Below, one piece after another: positions 1 to 11,274 of a DNA stretch of 64,000 bases. The DNA is taken from assembly GCA_965153455.1 (NCBI GenBank), contig OZ234493.1, forward strand, positions 23,674,213-23,738,212, in the 5' to 3' direction. The notes below the pieces were generated by a model that saw only the letters and a program-made list of their open reading frames with translations, was not told the origin of the DNA and ran no database searches. The position numbers were made by a program, and so were the translations under genes. Each line of letters starts with the position of its first letter. Position 1 is the stretch's first letter. This DNA comes from Sphagnum compactum. Its lineage: Eukaryota; Bryophyta; Sphagnopsida; Sphagnales.

Positions 1-454
1 GGCACATGGGATTATTAATGCATTCTTTCTCCTAAAGGGGAGCTTATCTGTTGGCAGGCTAATCTTAAGACCGACTTTTACAAGTAAACAAGGACGCCAA
101 GCTCTTCAAATTAGGATTCTCAACTTAAAACCCTTAAGAAACCCACGTTCTGGAAAATTGTAGGCCACACTAACTTAGAGAGGAAAACTGGAGAGAGAGA
201 GAGAGAGAGAGCAGACAATTGGACGGATGCAGCAATTGTATAGAAGACTCTATTGAACCGGGACCTTATTGCCTCCCTGACACGGGTGGACCAGAGTGAA
301 GCAGCACCTACTACACTAGTACCTTCACCTTCTTCAGAAGAAACCCCGAGAAGGGGAGGGAGGCAGCAGCCCCATCAAACATTAAAGAAATCCAAGAATT
401 ACAAGGGGGGCAAGAAGCACCACACGATGGTGACGCAATCAACCCCAAAGATGC
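1..454. other. Left-edge stretch, no gene recognised
   Basis: There is a (GA)n microsatellite at about 190-211. An 82-codon open frame at 253-501 (plus) is Ser/Pro/Lys-rich and matches nothing I know. This stretch may be the 3' tail of the LINE that follows, but no poly(A) tract marks its end. Confidence 0.4.
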
Positions 455-2960
455 CTAAGTGGCACCATTCCGCCTTAAAGGCTTGCTCAATCCTATCTTG
501 AATACTAGGGTCCCGGGAGGATCGAAGGAATTAATGGCCTTCCAAGTGGCCATTCCAACCTCAACGATAGCAACCCAGGCTTGTTGAAGGATTTTCCTAG
601 AGGAATACTGGTTATCAAAATGCTTCCGGCATCTCTCTGTCCAAAAAGCCAAAGTGATGCGTTTGAGTAAAATTGAAAAGCACATAATGAAAGTCGAAGA
701 CCACAACTGCGAAGGATGTCAAGCGGTTGTCTGATGTAGGAGAAGCCTCCTACATGATACCCTTGGACTCCAGGGGGGTCATCTTCTCTCTCGAAGACAG
801 CTTCACCAAGCATGACGAAAGGCCAGGAAAGAATGATGTCATTGGGCGCTCCCCATTTTTGCCATATGTGATAGAAGGCCTCCCAAGCCCGTTTGGCGCG
901 GGGACACTCGAGGAGACAGTGTTGAGGGGATTCAGGGGCCTCCTCAGTGCAAACCTTGCACGTGGGGAGGATCCCCATGCATTGTAGCCATGTGCCAACC
1001 GGGAGACCCCGGTTTAAAGTGAGCCATATGAGAGTGCCGACCTTCCGGGGTCGGGCGTTATGCCAGATTCTGGCAATAACTTGCGTAACGATGGAGTTTT
1101 GCAGGTTTAACCTTTGAATGAAGGAGCAGATGTTGGCGCTATGGGTGGGTTTCCTTGCATTTCGGTAGCCCCGCTTTACGGAATAGCCGAAAAAAGGAGA
1201 GTCGCCCATTTGTGAGGAGGCTTGCCAGTGCCACTCTCCCGGGTCCGAGGGAAGCCCATCAATGAAACCGGATTCGAAAATCCAAAGTATGGGAAGCTTG
1301 GTGAGTGATGGGAACTCTCTGGCAACTTTATATGGGGCTCCGTGTCTTTCTCGAAAGAGGACCCTGATTGGGTGATAACCTTCAGGGGAAAGGGTTATCA
1401 CTTGGGAGTTCGTAGCTCTAATGAGACCAGTGGGGGTAACCCTCTGGAATTCATTGGCTTGCACCGTGTTGGGGGTGACCCCGGTTACATGGTATATCCA
1501 TTCTAGAGTGGTGTTGTTTCCGGAGTTTCTTTTGCTGATCCAGTCCCCTACCTGAAAGCGGTTAGTGTAAGTTGCAGGATTCCATGGGATGCTCGCTATG
1601 ATGATTTCTCTGTTGTTTCTGTTGGTGGCGTGGTAGGTCAACCGAAGGGCTTGGAGGCTTTTCCATGCCCTGCCCTCCTGGTCCCAAAGATCTTTGATTC
1701 AAGTGCAGCCAGAATTGGCAATGGCTCGTCCTTCATTGCGACCACTCACTCCCAGAGGGTGACCAGTCATGTTGAGGATGAGAGGGTTGTTGAAAATAGG
1801 TTGTCTGAGAACCTCCGCATAGGATGCGGGTTCGGACTTTGCTAGACCAACTCTTACGTTGAGCCAAGAGCCAAGGATGCTCTTCCAAAATGAGCATTTC
1901 AATTTTTTGAGCTTGGGGGCGGCAAAAAGCCAATTTATATCCGGGATGCTTGGCCCTTTGCCGTGCACCGGGAGATGGACTTGATCTGCTCGATGCCTTA
2001 GGATCTCTTTCCAGGGTTCTCCTCCTAGGGCAAGACCTCTCACTAAAAGTTTGGCAAGAAGTGCTTCGGATTATGCCTTGGGGTCTATTATCCCTAGGCC
2101 ATCGCTAGACAAGGGAAGTGTAAGAGAATCCCATTTGACCTTGGCCCGTGTATTGGAAGCCTTTCCCCCCCAAATGAAGTTTCGTAGCACTCCTCTGATC
2201 TGGTTGCACATCCTCGGATTGGGGTTCCAACAGGCTGCCATATACCACATTGAGGAAAGCAATACTTGGTTGGCAACAAGAATTCTACCAGCGAGAGAGA
2301 GGTTGCACTTGCCCCAGGTGATCATCTTCCCTTTTAGGGTGAGCATGAGTTTTTCAAAATTGGCCTCGATAGGTAACCGAAAGCCTATTTGGATGCCTAA
2401 GTATCGAACCCCTTGTCCCTCAGGGATCCATCTCAGCCCAACTTCTTGTCCCCATTCCCATTCCTTTTTTTCCTTGTTGGCCCATATGGCCGCAGATTTT
2501 CCCCAATTGATTTTTGCCCCAAAGGCAAGACAGAAAAGTTCAAGTACTACCCGAGCTTTGTTTAAGTTACTTGGGGATCCCTTAAGGTAAAGTGCGGTGT
2601 CATCCGCGAAAGTTTGATCCCGGACGCATCCCCCTTTGGGGAGGTGCATTCCCTCTATTTCGTGCTTTGGGTCATCCAGCATATGGCCCAGAACATCCAT
2701 AGCAAGAATGAACAGGTATGGAGCTAGTGGACAGCCTTGTCGGACTGACCTGGCGAGTCTAAAGTCCTCTCCAGGTTCCCCGTTTACTTTAACTGATGAG
2801 GACGCGAGCCAATAGAGGGATGAGATCCATTGAATCCAGGTGGGGCAGAAACCTAGTTTGGACAAAGTTGGGAAGAGGAAGTCCCATTCAATCCTGTCAA
2901 ATGCTTTTTCAAAATCGAGGAGTAGGAGGACAAGGTCTTGACCGCTCTCTGGTGCCCAGA
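455..2960 (-). mobile_element. L1-type LINE, 5'-truncated and decayed (reverse transcriptase + zf-RVT)
   Basis: Read right to left, one frame runs from about 2950 to 710. It starts inside the reverse transcriptase with LLLLDFEKAFDRIEWDF (motif A), followed by RQGCPLAPYLF (motif B) and FADDTALYL (the FADD catalytic motif C, near 2610). A thumb/connection region follows, then near 1060-900 a zf-RVT-like segment with IWHNARPRK, CKVCTEE and HCLLECPRAKRAW. The frame has a TAA at about 2072 and a TGA at about 1699. Near 700 it shifts: the expected continuation, SILLKRITLAFWTERCRKHF, is in another frame (706-455). The endonuclease half is missing beyond about 2960, the usual 5' truncation of LINEs. 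The family is clear; the copy is dead. Confidence 0.85.
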
Positions 2961-3567
2961 CCAGAGCCTGTCTTCACCTTCTTCAGAGTAAGCCCAAAGG
3001 TGAAGACAGGCAACAGTTGCATCCTTCACCTTGAGGGTTGCCAAATTAAACTCAAGAAATATTATATTTGTTTCAAAGCAGTGTTGTGCTGGTTTTTGTA
3101 CATTTACCTGAAAAATATCCAAGTTCTGAGCAATGTTCACTAGGAAAACTTTAGTTTTAAGATGTGTGAATTGTAGGGCATGTTTGCAAAACATTAGACA
3201 TTTATTCAAGTATAAAGCAATTGATACATAATTATTTAAGACCTATCATGTCTTTTACCACATTGAGAAAATCAAGCCACAAATTGTGTGTACTCATACT
3301 ATTGAGGTTCCTGGATGTATTGCATACTCTTAAAAACAAGCATGCAAAACATTTGTGTATAAACCACATTGACCCAAAAACCCTAATTTAGTTTAAGCAT
3401 GGGACATTTATAATATTTAGAAGGGAAAAGATGAATTTGAGGGTTTTTAGCATGGTACCAGTGTGAGTTTTGGTTCACTCAAGGCATTCACCTTGGCATG
3501 TACAAGCTTTATAGAGTTAATAATTAACTTGAAAAATGTTAAATTTGAACAAGAGACATTAATTTAG
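2961..3567. other. AT-rich intergenic stretch between LINE and gypsy LTR
   Basis: There is no coding signal on either strand. It lies between the truncated 5' end of the LINE and the proposed outer edge of the gypsy 3' LTR. Confidence 0.4.
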
Positions 3568-4501
3568 TGTAAGTTAAGTATCACACACCTAATCCAATTG
3601 TGTCCCGTCCCTAGGTAGGAGATTTTAAAAAAAGGATAGTAACCAACCCAGATACAACTTTTATTAACTAATTTACCAATTCCCTAGAATTAGTTACAGA
3701 AGATGGCTACAAACCACTTAAGGCTTTTTGCTTCTAAATGGTTTGTTACTGTTTTAAGGCCATTTTAATGGCGTGTAACTACTTCACATAGAAAGCCAAC
3801 TTTCCAGTGAGCTTGAAATTCTCAAATTCCTCAACCTCTTTCATAACAAACCCCATGTTTTGCCTTACTTTCGGTCCCACCCTCTTGCTTTTGACCACCC
3901 ACACATTTTTGCACAATAACTTCAGGACAATCAAGTAAATCCGCCACAATCCAAACCATATGACCAACCACACTTGGAACTTCAAAATTACACACCTCTT
4001 ATAGCCTATATCATTGAACTTTGTACATCATGTTCAAGCACACAAATGTTCCACCCAATTGCCACAATCCAAACCACACGACCAACCACACTTGGAACTT
4101 CAAAATTAGACAACACTTACATCTTATATCATCAAACTTGTACATCATGCTCAAGTGCACAACTTTTCCACTCAACCACAAACCCCAAAGGTTCTAGGTC
4201 CATCAATGTCATTAACTTTTTCTATTCACCGCATATGTTATTCCACTTCCTTTTTTTTATCTTTCTTCCTCCAAACTAAAATCCCTATTACTTTTTTTCT
4301 AGCATTCTTCCTCTCTTCTATTTCCAACACTCTACCTTCTGAATTTTCTCAATATTTATATAACCATATTCACAATTCTTCTAGAAGCGTCATCTCCAAG
4401 GTCATCATGCATGATAATTTTTGTAATTTTCGCCCGTCACATTTTGCTCCTTATTCTTAATTAAGCCTTCCTTGCCATTTGGTTGCATGAAGAACGTAAC
4501 A
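3568..4501 (-). repeat. Gypsy 3' LTR
   Basis: It starts TG and ends CA on the plus strand and aligns over most of its length with 26010-26839, for example the shared TATCACACACCTAATCC near the outer end and GCATGAAGAA near the inner end. It is about 100 bp longer than its partner because a 118-bp unit (3943-4060) is repeated at 4061-4175. The polypurine tract lies immediately inside it. Confidence 0.8.
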
Positions 4502-4599
4502 TTCTCCCCCATTTAAAATAATGTATTGTTCTCAATACAAAATGTGGGGTAATTCTTTTGGAGTTCCTTTTTTTATTCCCAAGTGGCATCATCTATGGG

Positions 4600-4748
4600 C
4601 ATTACAACAAAATGCATCCTTGTACACCAAGTGATTTCACTAGTTTTTGAGTGAATTCATTGGTCCCAATGAACGGGACCTAGTGGGAATGCAATGAATT
4701 AATTAATCCACATGGACTAATAAACTGCACCCACATTTTATAGTAATG
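4600..4748. mobile_element. CACTA-type MITE, copy 1 (inside the gypsy element)
   Basis: 149 bp with ends CATTACAACAAAA and TTTTATAGTAATG, degenerate versions of CACTACAA...TTGTAGTAGTG in the other two copies. The internal words CAAGTGATTT, GAGTGAATTCA and CTGCACCCACATTTT are shared. It is flanked by the 3-bp duplication GGG (4597-4599 and 4749-4751), as expected of the CACTA superfamily. Confidence 0.75.
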
Positions 4749-4920
4749 GGGGTACCATTTTCATCTTATTAAATATTGTTTGGATGAGTATAATCCCTTC
4801 TTTTTCATACATGTCCCCCAAAATTCTTCAAGTTCAACTAAGGCTTTTCCTTCTGTGGTAGTTTTGGGAAAAGTTGGTTGGGCCTTGGTACAAATTTCTT
4901 AAAAGATCACATGAATAACA

Positions 4921-5416
4921 TCATGAATCCTCCATCTTGGCAGGCAAATCCAATTCATAAGCCATAGTTCCAATTTTTTTAATAATTTGGAAAGGTTCAT
5001 AATACATTGGGGAAAGTTTGTAACTTTTCCCCAATTTCAATTGGCTTCTTTTCAGGGCCACTTTAAGGAAAACCATATCCCCATCATCAAATTCTCTAAA
5101 TTTTTTTTTTTTATTAGCATAGGTTTTAGACCTATCTTGGGTTTTTTTCGTGCATTTTGTAATCATATCTTGTTCAATCTACATCCTCACAAACATTTGA
5201 TCAACAATTTTTACACAAGTCATAGAAACATGCCAAAATGTTGGTGTTAAACAATCTTGTCCACAAGTGGCTTCAAATGTGTTCATCCCAATTGATGTAC
5301 ATGTGGGTTTTTATTATAAGAAAATTCCACCAAGTGCAAATATTCCTCCTAAGAACTTTGCCTTTGACCAACATACATTCACATCATATCTTCTAGAATA
5401 TAGCTAGTCCTTTCAA
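4921..5416 (-). pseudogene. Gypsy integrase C-terminal part (left fragment)
   Basis: Translating right to left gives the end of a gypsy integrase: YILEDMM, then EEYLHLVEFSYNKN (the conserved LVEFAYN block), FEATCGQDCLTPTFW, and the C-terminal module FDDGDMVFLKVALKRSQLK / KLSPMYYEPFQIIKKIG / AYELDLP. Stops and frame changes interrupt it. The fragment begins exactly at the nested insertion; its partner lies right of 21427. Confidence 0.85.
5409..5416. repeat. Target-site duplication, left copy (CCTTTCAA)
   Basis: Identical to 21427-21434. The joined empty site reads through in the integrase frame (...VER then TSYILED), which supports it as the true insertion point. Confidence 0.8.
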
Positions 5417-5605
5417 TTGAACGACACTAGCCAACGAGCATCGAATAGCAAGCGATGAATGGGTGAGCAAGCTCAAGTGACCAACAAGGAATCTTTATAG
5501 CATATTTCATGCCACATCATCAAATATTTTACAAATATTCTCATGCCACGTTGGTTCACTTTTGTGACGTGGCAAAATATTCTTTGCTAACTTGCAAAAT
5601 AGTCT
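5417..5605. repeat. Left terminal inverted repeat of the MULE-like element
   Basis: Imperfect inverted match to about 21200-21426. The best block is TTGTGACGTGGCAAAATATT near 5561-5582, mirrored by TTGTGACATGG + AAAAATATTC on the reverse strand of the right end. Confidence 0.65.
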
Positions 5606-6129
5606 ACCACATGGATTAGGGTCCAGTCTCAAAACACACAAATTAATTTCTTTTGGGGGTCTTTATGGGTGAAAATGGTGGTTCAGAATTGTACCCATAA
5701 ACCTAGGGATCTTTTAAAGATTACAAACCACATTAGAAACAATCACCAAAACAAAAATGATTAGCCTGTCCAAGGATGTTAAAAATACAACATATTCCAA
5801 AAATGATATTCATTGCACCATGAAATTAATTTTTCCTATATCATCATTGGATGTTCTCCACCAACACTAGCAAATAATAAGGTCTGTTAATAGTGAAAAT
5901 GAAAGAGGCACTCCTATAGTTTTATTATACTGTCATTAGCTCTCAAATGCTTTAGCACATGCCAACAACCATTGAACCTCGTCCCAACTCCACATGGGAT
6001 AATGAATGAAATTTTCAAATTGGCCACAATACAATTATGTTTTGTAATATATAATACAAGTGTTTAAATTGCACCCATGCTCCATGCCCACCTAAAGAAG
6101 CTACTAACGTGACAATGAAATATAAATGG

Positions 6130-9100
6130 GAACAACATGGATAATTTCCAATTGACTATCAAAATGCTTGTGGCTATAGAGTATGTTGTAGATTCATCCA
6201 TACCCAGGGGGCTAGACATCTATAGGGGGCATACTAGAAGAAGGAATGAAAAATTTACCAACATCCCAATTGTTGGTGTGTTGTTGTGTTCACGTTTAAA
6301 CATTAAAGGCCTTCTCACCTTCTTCCCACAATGAGATGTGGGCCAACTGCTTGCATTTGCAGGTCTGATTACATTCGGTTTATAAGTTGAAGAAACCTGG
6401 AAAGTGCTTGAAGTGGAAGGTTCGCCTCTAAACAAACTTTAAGGGTTGGTATGTCGTTCCAAGTCAAACAAAAACCCAATTTCGAATTCTTCAAAGGATG
6501 ATACCTCTTTTTGAGTTAGGTTGACACCATGTTGAACAAGCCATACAGGGATGAATAGATCATCGACACTATTGGGTTGACAAGCGAGAACAACCACACG
6601 AGGATGAGAAAAATTGATGCGATTAGGCCTATGTGACTTGTCATCCACACTTGGCAAAAAGTTGACACCGTGCTTGGCAGAACCAAACACCTCCTCACCC
6701 TCCAAATGAGGAGTTCGTGTGGTGAACAAAGATTCAAAAGTATTATTGGCAATGACTATCGCAAGCTTGGAAACATCCCCCGAAAAATGGGCCCTCCTCA
6801 AAAGGAGTTCATTTCTATCATGACCTTTCCTAAAAGGACCTCTTCGCAAGTAATGTTGATATAGAATGGACTATTTAAAATCCTGAACATAGTTGTCGCA
6901 GGTGGCTATGTACAAAGAGGTGCCACACTTTCTCGACTATTGTAGCCAAATGTTATGCATAGTATCAGCAAGATTGCAAATCGGCATATCTACCCACTCA
7001 ACATCGCTAAACTTTTGCAAATACCAAGAAGAGTGGATTAGACCAAAAGTAGGAACAAAGAATATAGAAAATAAATCCCTAAACACAATATGTGAAAGGA
7101 AAATCTTACATGGGCCATGAACCTGCCCCATTGTTTTAAACAAAAGTGCTAGAAAGCAAGCCAGTTACCAAGTTCATGAAGAGCAAATTCAACTACAGCT
7201 CCTGACGAGAACCACTAGCTAGCTACAGATAGTTACATACTTAGTGTCTGCCTCTTCTAAAGACTTGGAATTTTTGTAATCAAAGCAGAGGGCCTTATGC
7301 TGATCCTACAGTTGAAGTTTGATCAATTGTTTAATATGCCTATCAAGCAATTGAGTCCAATGGAACAAACATGTACGTTCTTTGTCCACCATACTTATAG
7401 TGGCATCAACACAACCATAAACAATTTTGACAGTAGTCCAATTTGCTTGCACGATGTCTGCCATGAATCCCTTGAAGTTAGGTTTAACATACCCGTGTTT
7501 GAGCATTGTTTGGTTGAGCTTTGTCCACATTATCTGTTGTGCTTTTGTGTCTTTGGATTGCATGTCATAGACTGCAATGGTCATGACTTTGCAATATCTT
7601 GGATCATAAACATGACAGGCCATTGTTGTCCAACCAGCGACTTGTTTTACATGGTCAAAAATGATCCATGAGTTCTCTAGATCACCCCTAGGCTGCATTT
7701 GTGCAACAAGCCCAACTCTGCTCCCAACCTCATTGACGAACATCTTGAGATATAACCATATATTTGGCTTGGGAAGTAGCATTCTTGGATGAAATTATAA
7801 TGACTCTTAGATTTCAACTCAAGGATATTGTTAGTGTAACCTCCACCCAGGCGATGCTTGAAAGAGGCAACAAGGTTGCACATTTGGCGAGCTCAACATA
7901 ATGAATTTGTCTTGAATTTCTTCGAGCAAATGGCCTTTGAAAACCTTGCAACTGTTGTCACTACTATCATTGAACAAATGTTTTGTAAGGAAGGATTTGT
8001 TGGCACTCAAAGAGATTGCAGATATTTTGGCATTGGGCATTCGGTTGACCTTCTCTTCTATCAACTTTTTAGTTTCATCTGCATCCTTTCTGCACCTCCC
8101 ATCTATAATAGGGTGAAGATGCACACCAAGGTGAATCGTAGCTTTCAAAACAGACTATTGTTTATGGACAATGTAATAAGTTCAACCTTTACATGGGTTG
8201 ACACAAGATGGTGAGGAATTGTAGAATTTGCAAATGACAAACAAACTCAAAGGTCCAAAAAGGACCTATCCTTTCAACGACACCTAGGTTGATTCTCCGA
8301 CCCAAGAAATCTCATTCCAAGCCCTAGAATAGACTAAATAGTCATAGTCCATCTTGACACAATGCAAGTGCCCCAAACAATGAACCTTCCTAAAACTCAA
8401 ACTAAAACTATTTTTGATGTTAGTTGTGATGACCTTCAACCAAGCGTGGCCATCATACTTTCTATCCATGCCTTGCATCTATGTCAAGGATGGATTATTG
8501 GGAGATAAGGTAGGTAATTCGAACAGAATGTCGTGGGAAAAAATGAAACAACTAAAATTGTAATCTTATCATAATCTAAATTACGCAACTCATTAGATGC
8601 ATGTCTAGTTACTGACATTGTGTGCAAACAATCAACAACAGATTATATGACGAGATCAATGTGGAAGGCTCCAATGTTGGTTAATAGAACACAGCCTCCA
8701 AAGGAGCAAACAAACTTGGGCGAAGCCACACTGTTGAATTCTCCACCAAGGATGGTGAGCCTTCTTTGGATGAAGAACCAAACAAGAGAATGAATACGGA
8801 TGAAGGAACAATGTTTGGGGTATGGAGATTGACATCAAGGTCAAAATGTCTTTCGTCTTGTTGTATCTCGAAATTGTTGTTTTTACCACAAATGTTGTTG
8901 TTTTTGGCGTCAAGATGGTTTCCTGGGAATGAGTTTAAACATTAACGCCCACAACCCTATAACGTCCAAAGCTCACCACCCATTCCTAACCTTCAATTGT
9001 AGCAATGGATATTTGATACACTAAACTTGAAACATTGTTATTTGCATCATAAACAACATCTTTGAAAATAAGCAGTGATCCAAGTTAGAAACCAAACATA

Positions 9101-9192
9101 ACACACAAGCATTTTTCAATCACAACAATAGTATCAGTTCCATCTACTAAAATGGTGAGTTCAAGCCTACCATCAACACGAAAAGTTGCCAT
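6130..9192 (-). pseudogene. MULE-type transposase pseudogene
   Basis: A series of aligned minus-strand frames reads as one long protein with scattered frameshifts. The likely start is MATFRVDGRLELTIL at 9192, resembling the short N-terminal module of mudrA-like transposases. Next come a Cys-containing segment (RKVHCLGHLHCVKMD, about 8390) and a conserved stretch NAKISAISLSANKSFLTKHL (about 8030). The MULE-like catalytic core at 7782-7306 reads IIFDHVKQVAGWTTMACHVY, DPRYCKVMTIAVYD, FKGFMADIVQANW and ERTCLFHW, giving candidate Asp residues and the C-x2-H signature. The tail (about 6850-6220) includes RKGHDRNELLLRRAHF and HPRVVVLACQPNSVDD. The family call rests on the core pattern; the C-terminal half I do not recognise. 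Confidence 0.65.
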
Positions 9193-9249
9193 ACTAAAGA
9201 CGGACGTAAGAAACAATGGAAGATGAAATGAAATGAAATAACAAAGAAA

Positions 9250-10265
9250 ATAAGGAAAATTATTCAAGTTGTTGTGAAGGAGTAAGTCAACATAACAGGA
9301 TGAAGTTGGAAAACAAATAGGAGTAAGCTAAACCAAAGATAAACATGAGGCGATAATAACCTCCAATAGAAGATTCCACCAAAATCTGTGGAAAAACATA
9401 GGTGGACACTTAATGAAGGCATGGGGGAGAAAAGTATGTAAATCAATTATGTGCACACCATATTGTGCGCTGTTGAAGGGTGTGGGCAGAGAAGCGCCAA
9501 TTTATGATATCATAGTTGTTTGCCAGTGGAAAATGATACATTGCCATTAAAGAACACGAATCGAGTTGATCAACCAAATGCAAGGCAAACCTTTAGACGC
9601 CCAATAAATGAAGGCAGGGGGCATTGGCAGTTTGACAATTGTTTCCCAATTGGAAGCAGAATACATCAAAATCAAACATGGCGCGATCAAAAGGTAGGTG
9701 GAAATGTGTAAAAGCACATACACAACATAAATGACATATTGTTAGAATAGTAATGGACAAGGGACAATGAAAAGAATTCCAAAAACCTAAAAGTGAATGT
9801 GGCAAAACATTTTTCTACACTTTTAAAGGACAGAGGTTGAGCGTGCAACAATGAAGTGACTTTGTGCAGGTTAAAATCCGTTAATCAAATCTAATGCAGA
9901 AAATTTATAAGATGATTAGAAATCAACACAATGGAGTTTGCATCTCCAATTTGATTTTTGGCCACATTCTCTAGTATGGAAAATACAAAAGGGGATTTTA
10001 TGGCCATAGAAGTATAGGATAGATTGCATGGCTATAATTCATGGAAGGAAGGGTATGTTGTAATGTCAGTGAAAAGTAGATTAGGATAACATATCGAAAC
10101 TAAAAAACAGATAGGAATAACTTAAACAAGAGAAAACATCTCAAATAGAAGAAGCAATTGAACACAAAGGAAACCTTTGGAAGCCCAATTAATGAGGGCG
10201 AGGGGAAGGTATAAGTGTGGATCAAATAATTGTGGGCTATTGAAGTCTATAGGAAAAGAAGCACC
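9250..10265. repeat. Degenerate tandem duplication (~0.65-0.8 kb period)
   Basis: Words around 9270-9510 recur around 10060-10265, for example GAGAAGCGCCAATT versus AAGAAGCACCAATT. Words around 9593-9850 (CCCAATAAATGAAGG, GACAATTGTTTCCCAAT, CCTAAAAGTGAATGTG) recur around 10175 and 11280-11450. The second unit is interrupted by the solo LTR at 10271-11269. The copies are diverged, with an extra ~120 bp in the first, so it is an old duplication inside the MULE-like element. Confidence 0.6.
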
Positions 10266-10270
10266 AATTA

Positions 10271-11269
10271 TGTCGCAACCCTAGCTTTGGGCTCGCGACC
10301 AAGGCAAAGGGAATTGCAAGGGTGCGGGTCAAGAGGAAGCCCGGGAGTTAAGCCAAGAGAAAGCCCGGGAGTTGAGCTAAGAGGATGCCCGGGAGTTAAG
10401 GCAAGAGGAAGCCCGGGAGTCGCATCACATACTCCCGGGAGTGCTAGAAAGTGTGAGGGAGTATGAGGGAGTGAACTCTCACACTCCCAAGGCAACTCCC
10501 ACTTGGGGAGATGGAGTCCCGGTGGACTCCCAAAACTTCAGAGAGCGATTGCAGGGGTCAAACCTCAATGTCTTGTGATGTTCTTTATATCATTGAAAAG
10601 CTCTTGGAGCGTAAATGTCTAAAATGGGCTCACATGGCTCATTTGAATCTCTGAAACACAAGTTATGGCCAAAAGAAGGGTCGGGAGTCGAACTGCCAGT
10701 TTGACTCCCGACCACTAAAAGTCGGGAATCGACCCGATTTACTTAGCTGCAGGGGACGTGCCACATATCGTTGGAAAGCTCTCGACAAGAGCTACAACTT
10801 TGCTTCAGACCGCATTGCGATCCGAGGTCTGCTCGCAAAGTTATGGGGCTTCAAAGTTGCAGGAGTCCCATTTGGCGCGATTTCGGGACTCCCACGCGGG
10901 AGTCCCGGGAAAAATAGCCATTTGGATGTAGCCTCCGTGGAGAGCTGCAGAGTATACTATAAGGGGGAAGGTGGTGGCTTCCCCCAAGTCCGGGCCGTGG
11001 TGAGTCTTGTGTGTCCGTGTTGCCCGTGGCTCGTCCTAGCACCAAAGTGCTCCAACTATGCACTAACCACTTTGTGTGGGTTGTGTGCAGGCCCGTGTGA
11101 GTGAATAAGCTTGTCAATTCTTCCTAGTCTATCCCGGGACTTCTAGCACACCCCTCTCACCCCTCCTCTAGTGCTAGAAGTCGGGAGCGTGCTCCAAGTT
11201 CCAACTCCTTCCGCATTGCCACATACTTGGACCCTCAAGTGGGTCCACTAGGAACTTGGGAGTGCGTCA
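10271..11269 (+). repeat. Solo LTR (999 bp) nested in the MULE-like element
   Basis: Starts TGTCGCAACC and ends GTGCGTCA, with imperfect inverted ends (TGTCGCAAC / TGACGCACT). It is flanked by the identical 5-bp duplication AATTA (10266-10270 and 11270-11274). Removing it rejoins the flanking tandem-duplicated sequence. It is much more GC-rich than its surroundings and rich in GGGAGTC words. A TATA-like TATACTATAA at 10953-10962 suggests transcription on the plus strand. With no internal region present, it is a recombined LTR. I cannot tell copia from gypsy. Confidence 0.85.
10332..10427 (+). repeat. 24-bp minisatellite, four units, in the solo LTR
   Basis: Four exact-length units start at 10332, 10356, 10380 and 10404, each close to AGAGGAAGCCCGGGAGTTAA + GCCA. 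The apparent reading frame over this region is only a repeat translation. Confidence 0.85.
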
Positions 11270-11274
11270 AATTA

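Noticed and set aside
253-501. 82-codon plus-strand open frame
   Set aside because: No motif and no start context. It lies in or next to the LINE tail on the other strand.
10230-10495. Pro/Gly-repeat open frames on both strands
   Set aside because: Translations of the 24-bp minisatellite in the solo LTR.
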